DNA of 29,227 nucleotides from Candidatus Fermentithermobacillaceae bacterium UBA3951. GTDB taxonomy: Bacteria; Bacillota; Sulfobacillia; Fermentithermobacillales; Fermentithermobacillaceae. The stretch lies in NCBI GenBank assembly GCA_002385465.1, contig DGDN01000053.1:362-29588 (forward strand), in the 5' to 3' direction. The notes under the pieces are model-generated. The model worked only from the letters and a program-made list of their open reading frames with translations. It was not told the origin of the DNA and searched no databases. Positions 23,015 through 29,227 of this stretch are shown here, one piece after another. Position 1 is the stretch's first letter; every line of letters starts with the position of its first letter. A program made the translations under genes and the position numbers.

Positions 23015-23098
23015 ATGGCGAAGAGGGTAAGAGTCGGCAAGAGACGAGGATTTATGAGGAGGATGAGTCTTGATACACGAGACGTTGCGACTCACTAA
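23015..23098 (+). CDS. Possible leader ORF (27 residues) overlapping the peptidase start
   Basis: ATG 23015 opens a short, very basic peptide (MAKRVRVGKRRGFMRRMSLD and seven more residues) that ends at TAA 23098, 28 bases inside the peptidase gene in another frame. A purine run (aaggggag) lies 11 bases upstream. The peptidase SD (gaggagg) lies inside it. It may be a translational leader, or an accident of the purine-rich ribosome-binding region. Confidence 0.25.
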   Translation: MAKRVRVGKRRGFMRRMSLDTRDVATH

Positions 23099-25112
23099 GG
23101 AGGAATTTCAGCCCCATGGCGCCTTCAACTGTGTTGCCAAGTTGGCATCTTTTCACAGAGTGCAGTGCAGTCCGGGGATAAGGGATGCTGCCCGGTATAT
23201 CCATGCTTACTTGAAGGAACAGGGCATTCAAACGGAGATCCTGTCGCTGCCCGCCAAGCACGGTGTCCGCTGGTGGTCCCAGGAGAGTTTTCCCGAGTGG
23301 TTCTGCCGGGATGCAGAGCTGGTGCTGCTGGAGGACGGTAAGCGCGAGAGGCTGTGTGCTTTTTCCGAGCAGAAGACTTCCCTCGTACAACGGAGCGCTC
23401 CAACGCCGCCCGAGGGCATCACAACGACCATGGTCTTTGTTGAGAACGGAGAAGACCCCAAGTCATACGAAGGACTGGACGCAAAAGGGAAATTGGTCTT
23501 CTCGCGGGGGACAGCAGCAGAGATTGCGGCTCTAGCCGTTGACAAATTTGGCGCAGCCGGCATTGTTGTGGACACTATGCGAGAGCAACCTCCGGTCCGC
23601 GACCGTTTTGACCTTCCTGATGGGCGCCAATACCTGTCTTTCTGGCCTGCCAACGCCGAAAACCACAAAGCTTTCGGGTTTGTGGTTTCGCCGCGCCAAG
23701 GTGAGGCCCTCCGGAGGCTGTTCTCTTCCGGGAAAAGGGAGCTCGCCGTATTCGCCAGGGTAGATTCCGAGTACTTCGATGGCTCGTTGGAGATCGTGAG
23801 CGCCATAATACCCGGCGAAACAGACGAGGAAGTAACTGCCGTCGCCCACCTCTGTCATCCCGAGCCTTCGGCCAATGACAATGCTTCGGGGGCCGGGGCG
23901 CTCATGGAAGCCGTGAGGACCCTGTCGGCCCTCATCGCGAAGGGTTCGCTTCCCAAGCCACGGCGGACCATAAGGTTCTTGTGGCTACCTGAGATGACCG
24001 GGTCGTACGCGTTCCTGGCAAGCAACGAAGATGTCCTGAGAAGGACCGTGGCGGCGATAAACCTGGACATGGTTGGCGAGAACCAGGCGCTGTGCGGGAG
24101 CACATTCATGGTTGAGCGGCCGGTCGCTGCACTTGCCGGTTTCGGCGGAGACCTGGCCGCGTGCATACTCGGCCTCCTCACCAAGGAAGTAGATAACCTT
24201 GCCCGCAACCACAGCAACTCGACCTTCAGGTACAGCGTGTCTCCCTTCTCAGGCGGGAGCGACCACAACATCTGGGGCGATCCATCGGTCGGAGTCACCT
24301 GCCCCATGCTCATACAGTGGCCCGACAAGTTCTACCATACGAGCGAGGATACCATAGACAAAGTCGATCCCAAGATGCTTGCCGTAGCCGGGACTCTGAC
24401 CGCGACATACCTCTACACTGCCGCCACGGCGACGCCGGCGGACGCAGCCTACATTGCCGATCAGGCAGCCGTAGGGTTCGCGGGCGAAGCCAGCGCCATC
24501 TTGTCGCACATCACGGACAAGGCCAGGGAAGACATATCCAAGGCCAAAGGGCAGGATGAGGTGACGACAATCCTTGCCAAGACCCGGAGGACCATTGAGA
24601 AAAGGGTCGCATTCCTCTCTGAACGCAGGCGGGCCGACGTCGCGAGCCTCGTGAAACTCGCTCCCGATTCGGTGATGTTCTGCCAGGCCCGTTCCGCCGC
24701 TCAGGAGCACATAGCCAAGACGGCCGACTACTTGTGGGCGAAGTCGCTCAGGGAACTGGCAACCGTTGCCGGGCTCAAGGACGTTTCAGAGCTACCGGCG
24801 CCCTGGCGACCCGAGGAGGAAGAGGCCCTGAAGAGGGCTTCGGAGATCGTGCCCAAGAGGGCTTTCCGCGGTCCGTACTCGGGCATCTCCAGAGAGACTT
24901 CTGCCGAGCATAAGGAGAAGATGAAGGCCTTCCGCGAGAAGTACAAGGGCGCATCTATACCGTCCGCATACCTGCAATACTGGGCCGATGGAAACCGGAC
25001 TCTCTCAGAAATAGCCGACCTGCTTGAGGGCGAAACGGGCTTCCGGAACACTGAGGCCCTTATTGAGTACTACGAGCTCATGGCGGAGCGGGGAGTGTAT
25101 CTCGCCGAATAG
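23070..25112 (+). CDS. M28-type aminopeptidase with N-terminal PA-like and C-terminal helical domains (DUF4910-like)
   Basis: The 680-residue protein contains a co-catalytic di-zinc M28 core: H263 in AHLCHPEPSAND, bridging D270, E308 in LPEMTGSYAF, D333 in INLDMVGEN and H423 in YHTSEDT. An insert at about 75-245 resembles a PA-type substrate-access domain (GKLVFSRGTAAEIAALAVDK and AAGIVVDTM). After about 450 there is a long helical part and a winged-helix-like end (GNRTLSEIADLLEGETGF). No signal peptide is present, so it is probably cytoplasmic, unlike most M28 enzymes. TTG 23070 has an ideal gaggagg SD seven bases upstream. Expected activity is release of N-terminal residues from peptides; specificity is unknown. 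The next gene, 175 bp on, encodes a lipoprotein with a different peptidase fold. Confidence 0.85.
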   Translation: MIHETLRLTKEEFQPHGAFNCVAKLASFHRVQCSPGIRDAARYIHAYLKEQGIQTEILSLPAKHGVRWWSQESFPEWFCRDAELVLLEDGKRERLCAFSEQKTSLVQRSAPTPPEGITTTMVFVENGEDPKSYEGLDAKGKLVFSRGTAAEIAALAVDKFGAAGIVVDTMREQPPVRDRFDLPDGRQYLSFWPANAENHKAFGFVVSPRQGEALRRLFSSGKRELAVFARVDSEYFDGSLEIVSAIIPGETDEEVTAVAHLCHPEPSANDNASGAGALMEAVRTLSALIAKGSLPKPRRTIRFLWLPEMTGSYAFLASNEDVLRRTVAAINLDMVGENQALCGSTFMVERPVAALAGFGGDLAACILGLLTKEVDNLARNHSNSTFRYSVSPFSGGSDHNIWGDPSVGVTCPMLIQWPDKFYHTSEDTIDKVDPKMLAVAGTLTATYLYTAATATPADAAYIADQAAVGFAGEASAILSHITDKAREDISKAKGQDEVTTILAKTRRTIEKRVAFLSERRRADVASLVKLAPDSVMFCQARSAAQEHIAKTADYLWAKSLRELATVAGLKDVSELPAPWRPEEEEALKRASEIVPKRAFRGPYSGISRETSAEHKEKMKAFREKYKGASIPSAYLQYWADGNRTLSEIADLLEGETGFRNTEALIEYYELMAERGVYLAE

Positions 25113-25172
25113 TGGGTCGGATTAAGTGCAAGCACGGCGATGGGTGAGGAGCAGGCAGAATAGTCCGAACTC

Positions 25173-25188
25173 AGCAGGAAAACCTGCT
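25173..25188 (+). other. Small hairpin between the two peptidase genes
   Basis: agcagg-aaaa-cctgct forms a 6-bp stem with an AAAA loop, followed by aaaa. It is the only clear structure in the 175 bp between 25113 and 25287. I compared the region with c-di-GMP and c-di-AMP riboswitch patterns by eye and saw no match. Confidence 0.35.
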
Positions 25189-25287
25189 AAAAGGCCCGTA
25201 TTTGTCCTTACGAGCTTATCTTTTTCAAGAGTTCCATGGCGCCGGATGAGCTCATTTCTCCGATCTCTTGAGAGGAGTGTTGTGTTA

Positions 25288-26910
25288 GTGAAGAAGCTCT
25301 TGAGGATGAGGAATTTACGGTCAGTCTTACTGATGGCTTTCGTCATCCCCCTGGTCATCGCTATAGCGATACCGGCCTGCTCCGCTCCCAGTCAGTCCGA
25401 ACCGCCCACAAGCGTGACTGAACCACCGGAGGAACCTCCGAAAGGGGAACTAGTCGAGATGCAAGACAACCTTCTCATTTTCACCTCGGTAAGCGATTTC
25501 GAGAACGGGACTCATGAGAATACCCGTGTTGTGTCTATCGGGAACGGCGCAATCACCCTAAAGGAAGGCGCCGCCGTCGGCACGTATACATCGCCTGAGA
25601 TCGAGACGAAGCCTTTTGAGTACCTGATCCTTTCCTGGAATGCCGACACCCCGAAGGGAACCTACATCGAGATCGAAGGTAGGGTGCATGCGGGCCTTGA
25701 GGGCTCGAGACAGTGGAGCTCCTGGCTTTCGTGGGGTACTTGGAGCACCCACGCCTTCACCGGTCCCGACGGCAAGCTGACGCTGGCAGGTTCTGCGCCG
25801 TCCTCCAAAGCCGGTGATGCGCTCGCCAAAGTCGCGACGGATGAGCTCATTGTCATAGGTTCATCAGGGGAGACGGCCGACAAGTTCCAGTTCAGAGTTA
25901 TTCTCCACGGACCTGACGGGCAGGCGGGCACCGAGGAGACCAACCCCAAGGTGCTCCTTATGGCAGCAACTATTAGGAACACTCTCGAGGGACAAGCCAT
26001 CCCGGCCGCCTATGACGAAGAAGGTCCCGATCTCACCAAGATGGACAAGGACCTGGACGTACCGATGTACTCCCAGATGATCCGCGACCCCAAGATCTCC
26101 AACTCCATCTGCAGCCCGACCAGTGTGGCGATGGCCTTGGCCTACCACGGAGTGGAGATGTCTCCTGAGCAGGCCGCCTGGGGTGTGAACGACTACAGGG
26201 CCCCCATGTTTGGAAACTGGCCTTTCAATACGGCCTTTGCCGCGGCCAACGGGTTCACGGCTTACGTGCAGTACGGCGTACCTGCCGAGGGGAAAGACCC
26301 CTGGTATGCGGTGAAACAGGAAATCAACCGGGGGAATCCGGTTATCGTAAGCGTGAAGTACAGAAAACCGGGCTACGAGGGCCGGACCGAGCCCGAAGTT
26401 GAGAACGTACCCATCAACTACACCCCCGGCCACCTGGTGCTCGTAAGGGGCTTTACCTGGAAAGACGGCAGGGAGTACGTGATCGTAAACGACGCGGCAG
26501 CGGCCAAGGACGAAGAAGTGAGGCGCCTCTATCCGGCAGACCAGTTCTTTGAGGCTTGGGTCAAGAAGGTCATGTACGTAATACACAAGGACGAGAGCGA
26601 GGGCGCCGTGCCTTGCGTCGCGTCTCCCCTGGAAGGCGAATTTGTGGCTGTCGGCGATCCCTCCGGAGGTTACCAGAAGTATGAACTGGTAGTGGACGGA
26701 CAGCCCGTCAACCTGAGCGACGCCAACATCCGGAGCGCAGTGGTGTCTTTCAACGGGCAGAAGACGGTCCCATTCACACTGAGAGTGTCAGTCCTCCCCG
26801 AGTCGAACCTCTTGTGGTTCAAAGACACGAGTGAGCCCGGGAAGTACACCTTCTGGTTCTTCGACGTGAACAAGAACACGTATAAAGCGGAGCTGGAGTG
26901 GACTAAGTAG
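25288..26910 (+). CDS. C39-like peptidase lipoprotein
   Basis: From GTG 25288 the product has about 540 residues: a basic start (KKLLRMRNLR), a hydrophobic core and a likely lipobox IPAC with C31, followed by a Pro/Glu-rich linker (PPTSVTEPPEEPPKGE). Residues about 60-235 are an unassigned beta-rich domain. The papain-like C39 domain follows: Cys 275 in NSICSPTSVAMALAYHG, His 382 in YTPGHLVLVRGF and Asp 402 in YVIVNDAAA. A C-terminal beta domain (about 445-540) ends the protein. Such enzymes sit outside the membrane and may process peptides or wall components. The frame is open to 25126, but those 54 codons lack SD and protein character. The true start is chosen because a signal peptide begins there and gaggag lies 10 bases upstream. 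A strong terminator follows. Confidence 0.85.
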   Translation: MKKLLRMRNLRSVLLMAFVIPLVIAIAIPACSAPSQSEPPTSVTEPPEEPPKGELVEMQDNLLIFTSVSDFENGTHENTRVVSIGNGAITLKEGAAVGTYTSPEIETKPFEYLILSWNADTPKGTYIEIEGRVHAGLEGSRQWSSWLSWGTWSTHAFTGPDGKLTLAGSAPSSKAGDALAKVATDELIVIGSSGETADKFQFRVILHGPDGQAGTEETNPKVLLMAATIRNTLEGQAIPAAYDEEGPDLTKMDKDLDVPMYSQMIRDPKISNSICSPTSVAMALAYHGVEMSPEQAAWGVNDYRAPMFGNWPFNTAFAAANGFTAYVQYGVPAEGKDPWYAVKQEINRGNPVIVSVKYRKPGYEGRTEPEVENVPINYTPGHLVLVRGFTWKDGREYVIVNDAAAAKDEEVRRLYPADQFFEAWVKKVMYVIHKDESEGAVPCVASPLEGEFVAVGDPSGGYQKYELVVDGQPVNLSDANIRSAVVSFNGQKTVPFTLRVSVLPESNLLWFKDTSEPGKYTFWFFDVNKNTYKAELEWTK

Positions 26911-26965
26911 GACCTCGCCGGGGCGTGGGATGTGTTGTAGTAGAAATAGAGCCGGAAACAAGGAT

Positions 26966-26996
26966 AGGAGGGGGGGCACACCCCCTCCTTCTTCTA
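26966..26996 (+). terminator. Intrinsic terminator of the C39-like gene
   Basis: A 9-bp stem (aggaggggg / ccccctcct, loop ggcaca) is followed by a T-rich tail (tcttctt) 55 bp after the stop. On the opposite strand the hairpin lies 75 bp past the converging coat gene and could also help end that transcript. Confidence 0.85.
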
Positions 26997-27071
26997 CTGA
27001 CTCATGAACATGTGGGCCGTAGCACCCATCACTCCGACAGCCTGGATAATATGGACCTTTGGACCTTGGTT

Positions 27072-27878
27072 CTACTGTGGCTGGTACATCCCCTTTTGCT
27101 GCATGTACTTGAAGATCTCTTCGCCGTGCCTCTGCTCATCTTGCTGGATGTGCTGGAGAGCCTGTCTAACCTGTTGATTCGAGGTTTCGAACACGGCCGT
27201 GTCGTAGGCTCCGGATATATACTTCTCGGTCATCAGCATGTCCTCCAGCATCGACTTGTCGTCACTTGTCGACATTGAGAGTTCACTGGCCGATTCGAAG
27301 TTCATGGGACTCCGCCCGCTCTGAGTTTGCTGGCTAGGGGATGCCTGCTGAGAACTTTGAGTCATCCCGGTTCCCTGAGTGCCTTGAGACTGGCGGGTCG
27401 CCTGGCCTCCTTGCACGCCTCCAGACCCAGTCCCTTGAGAAATCTGGCCCCCGTAAACGGTCCGGGTCTCCGACATCCAGTTCTGCCCCTGACCGCCTGG
27501 AGTGGCCCGGTAGCTGCCGGTCTGGCCCAGTGTACTCCCTGCTTGCCCGCCTGTCTCTACCATGCTGCCCGTTATGCCGCTTTGGGTCGCTTGCCAACCG
27601 GCCCCTTGAGATCCCGCCTGTTGCCCCCTCCTGGCCTGAGCGCCCGATTGCTGCCGGGTCCCGGCTTGCGACTGGCCCTGGCCCTGGCTGCTTCCTTGGA
27701 GCAGGTTGTTGATCGTGTCGTAGTGCCGTTGCTCGTCGGCTGCGAACTCGTGGAACATCCTCCTGAGCTCCGGATCTCTGGTCCTCGCAGCGTAACCCGA
27801 GTACTTGGTGATGCAGATCTGCTCGTGGCTCAACTGGTCCTGGAGGAGCATGCGCTCCTTCTGCGTTAGATGAGGCAC
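27072..27878 (-). CDS. CotF-type spore coat protein with two ferritin-like halves
   Basis: The 268-residue protein has two related helical hairpins. Residues 1-60 contain E19 (SHEQ) and E49/H52 (DEQRH); residues 205-268 contain E218 (TEK) and E248/H251 (DEQRH). E-to-ExxH spacing is 30 residues in both. The two halves are joined by about 140 residues rich in Gln, Gly, Ser and Thr (QGSSQGQGQSQ and similar), likely disordered. CotF-family proteins are part of spore coats, and this fold derives from the ferritin-like four-helix bundle. The E/ExxH pattern in each half could form a metal site, not usual to stress for CotF. The GTG start has an aaggggtga SD. It converges with the C39-like gene. Its presence marks the host as a spore former. 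No clear sigma-G or sigma-K promoter was found upstream. Confidence 0.85.
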   Translation of the reverse strand: MPHLTQKERMLLQDQLSHEQICITKYSGYAARTRDPELRRMFHEFAADEQRHYDTINNLLQGSSQGQGQSQAGTRQQSGAQARRGQQAGSQGAGWQATQSGITGSMVETGGQAGSTLGQTGSYRATPGGQGQNWMSETRTVYGGQISQGTGSGGVQGGQATRQSQGTQGTGMTQSSQQASPSQQTQSGRSPMNFESASELSMSTSDDKSMLEDMLMTEKYISGAYDTAVFETSNQQVRQALQHIQQDEQRHGEEIFKYMQQKGMYQPQ

Positions 27879-28042
27879 AATTCTTCACCCCTTCAGCGTT
27901 CTTGACCTGCCGCGATTAGTCTGCTCAAAAACTCCCCTCGAGATGTTCTTGGTAGCGTGGTAGCGTGTGGACAAGAATGAGAGGAAGCGCAGATTTCCAA
28001 GAGGCGGCAAGTGCCGCTATACCCGCGTAAGGAGGAACCGGC

Positions 28043-28144
28043 GTGATGAAAAGGGAATTCCAGTCGGAAGACGCGACACTCAGGACGCGATGGAATATTG
28101 TGGCATTCTCCAGAACTCTTCGTATTACCGGGAGGGGCTTCTAA
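28043..28144 (+). CDS. Short ORF coupled to the lactate permease (leader peptide candidate)
   Basis: An ideal SD (taaggagga) precedes GTG 28043 and ATG 28046, six to nine bases away. The frame gives 32-33 residues (MKREFQSEDATLRTRWNIVA and twelve more) and ends with TAA that overlaps the permease ATG (TAATG). The peptide is basic and hydrophilic. The strong SD and exact stop-start overlap make translation likely; it may couple or gate permease expression. A small gcggc/gccgc hairpin at 28004-28017 lies just before the SD. It resembles no known leader peptide. Confidence 0.5.
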   Translation: MMKREFQSEDATLRTRWNIVAFSRTLRITGRGF

Positions 28145-29227
28145 TGGTCCGCTGGCTGCTGGCGAGTTCTCCTTTGTTCGTGCTCTTATTCACTCTACTC
28201 AAACTCAAATGGAAAGCGAAAGATGCCGGCGCAACGGCTCTCTTCGTTGCGCTCTTGGTTGGAGGGCTTGCCTTCGGCGGCCATATACCGCTTTTGGCCG
28301 TCGCTTGCGCCAAGGGTGTAAGCCTTACCTTATTCGTGGTCCTCATCATTTGGACCTCGGGCTTCATGTATCAGATGGTCCACCAGACAGGCTCTGTGCC
28401 CGTAATATCCAGGTGGATGACCACGCTCTCCAATGATCGGCTGATGCTCGGACTCCTTGTAGGTTGGTGCTTGTCCGGCGTGATCCAAGCGGTTGCAGGG
28501 TACGGGGTCCCTGTGGCAGTGTGCGCGCCTCTCATGATCGCCGCAGGGTTTGAGCCTCTGACTGCCGCCGCGGCAAGCCTTGTGGGACATGCTTGGGCGA
28601 TCACCTTTGGATCTATGGCTTCATCCTTCTACACGCTGACCTTGTCGACCAAGATCCCGCCTGAAATAAGCGGCAATTGGGTTGGGCTCACTTTCATCAT
28701 ACCCACGGTGCTTACTGGGCTGGCCGTTGCCCATATCGTGGAGGGGCGGGAAGGAGTCAAGAAAGGGTTTCCGAAGATAGTGGTCGTGGGTGCCGCGATG
28801 GGCCTTGTGCAGTGGATTGTAGCCAAGATAGGTTCAGCCCAGGTTGCTGCCCTTCTCGGATCGCTGGCAGGGGTCGGTCTTATTGCAATCATGTCGTCCA
28901 GGGAGCGGAGGACCGAGAACTCGGCCCGTGCCGTGTGCCCGGTTACGGCCGCCGTCGAGGCGGCAGGCAAAGCTTTAGAAGAGCCGGAAAGCAAGACATC
29001 CATCCACGTGGCCTTGGTGCCTTACTACGCGCTTCTCGTAGTCACTCTGATATCCCAGATAGGCCCCATAAAGGCTTTCTTCAAACCGTACAGGCTGGGA
29101 GTCGATTACCCGGCAATGACAACCTCTCAGGGATACGTTGTTCAGGCAGAAAAAGCCTATGCAGCCATTGGCCTCTTTTCGCACCCCGCGCCTTTGATCA
29201 CGTTGGCCTGCCTTGTCGGCATCTTCG
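28144..29227 (+). CDS. L-lactate permease family protein (5' part)
   Basis: The frame runs from ATG 28144, with a gggagggg SD six bases upstream, to the end of the window without a stop, giving 361 residues. Many hydrophobic helices alternate with short loops. Family features of the LctP type are the tryptophan- and leucine-rich start (VRWLLASSPLFVLLFTLL), the GYGVPVAVCAPLMIAAGFEP block around residue 120 and GHAWAITFGSMASSFYTL. A hydrophilic loop at about 255-285 (SSRERRTENSARAV and EAAGKALEEPES) precedes further helices. Members import L-lactate, D-lactate or glycolate with protons. The 3' part of about 150-200 residues lies outside. No lactate dehydrogenase or regulator is visible here. 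Translation is probably coupled to the preceding short ORF. Confidence 0.88.
   Translation, partial: MVRWLLASSPLFVLLFTLLKLKWKAKDAGATALFVALLVGGLAFGGHIPLLAVACAKGVSLTLFVVLIIWTSGFMYQMVHQTGSVPVISRWMTTLSNDRLMLGLLVGWCLSGVIQAVAGYGVPVAVCAPLMIAAGFEPLTAAAASLVGHAWAITFGSMASSFYTLTLSTKIPPEISGNWVGLTFIIPTVLTGLAVAHIVEGREGVKKGFPKIVVVGAAMGLVQWIVAKIGSAQVAALLGSLAGVGLIAIMSSRERRTENSARAVCPVTAAVEAAGKALEEPESKTSIHVALVPYYALLVVTLISQIGPIKAFFKPYRLGVDYPAMTTSQGYVVQAEKAYAAIGLFSHPAPLITLACLVGIF

Noticed and set aside
25113..25287. Riboswitch-like leader (c-di-GMP or c-di-AMP) before the C39-like gene
   Set aside because: Only one small hairpin is present; the class-defining sequences are absent.
25126..25287. N-terminal extension of the C39-like protein by 54 codons
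   Set aside because: The extension is Arg/Ser-rich without an SD and would bury the signal peptide.
27951..27970. Direct repeat ggtagcgt twice in the region upstream of the lactate permease
   Set aside because: Only two 8-bp copies, adjacent and without a matching pattern elsewhere; probably chance slippage.
1..29227. CRISPR array, insertion sequence, integrase or phage module
   Set aside because: No regularly spaced direct repeats, transposase or integrase motifs, or terminal inverted repeats flanking an ORF were seen.

Overview
The window looks like chromosome from a spore-forming, GC-rich member of the Firmicutes (Clostridia or Limnochordia-like; the exact lineage is inference). Evidence: a CotF-type spore-coat protein, purine-rich Shine-Dalgarno (SD) sites before almost every gene, heavy use of GTG and TTG starts, an intracellular PepV-type dipeptidase, an Orn/Lys/Arg decarboxylase of the Gram-positive type, and paired MgtE transporters. 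No phage, CRISPR array, insertion sequence or rRNA was seen.

Layout. 2-811: 3' end of a gene for a protein with four repeats of about 79 residues, closed by a strong hairpin terminator. 869-2173 (-): NCS2 purine permease. 2174-2542: intergenic, with one possible 46-codon ORF. 2543-4042 (+): M20 dipeptidase, meeting tail to tail a seven-gene minus-strand run (12431 down to 4039): soluble chemoreceptor, zinc-finger/PH-like protein, ChlI-type AAA+ ATPase, VWA protein, PLP decarboxylase, degenerate amidase-3 protein and a CofE-like protein. The last three are tightly packed, as are AAA+ and VWA. 12630-16585 (+): operon of N-acyl-D-amino-acid deacylase, NagA-type deacetylase and zinc MDR dehydrogenase, probably for salvage of acylated amino sugars or D-amino acids. 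16816-19579 (-): two tandem mgtE paralogues. 20139-21326 (+): patatin-like phospholipase. 21433-21509 (+): tRNA-Pro(CGG) with a good promoter.

21510-22980, just after the tRNA, is the accessory-looking part: 470 bp with no credible gene, a small membrane protein, a signal-peptide ORF that collides with two minus-strand ORFs, and several palindromes. It resembles the scar of decayed or rearranged DNA. 23070-26910 (+): cytoplasmic M28 aminopeptidase and a C39-like lipoprotein, ended by a terminator. 27072-27878 (-): CotF protein whose two halves each carry a ferritin-like E...ExxH pattern. 28043 to the end (+): a 32-33 codon ORF coupled by TAATG to an L-lactate permease that runs off the window.

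Points most worth a second look: the hairpin that hides the AAA+ gene's SD; the dipeptidase terminator lying inside the converging CofE-like gene; the CotF protein as a possible split diiron bundle; a sigma-28-like promoter with abutting inverted repeats before the chemoreceptor; the tRNA-adjacent scar; and short SD-bearing ORFs placed just before larger genes. Most products are recognisable housekeeping or accessory families; I found no clear defence or novel enzymatic system.
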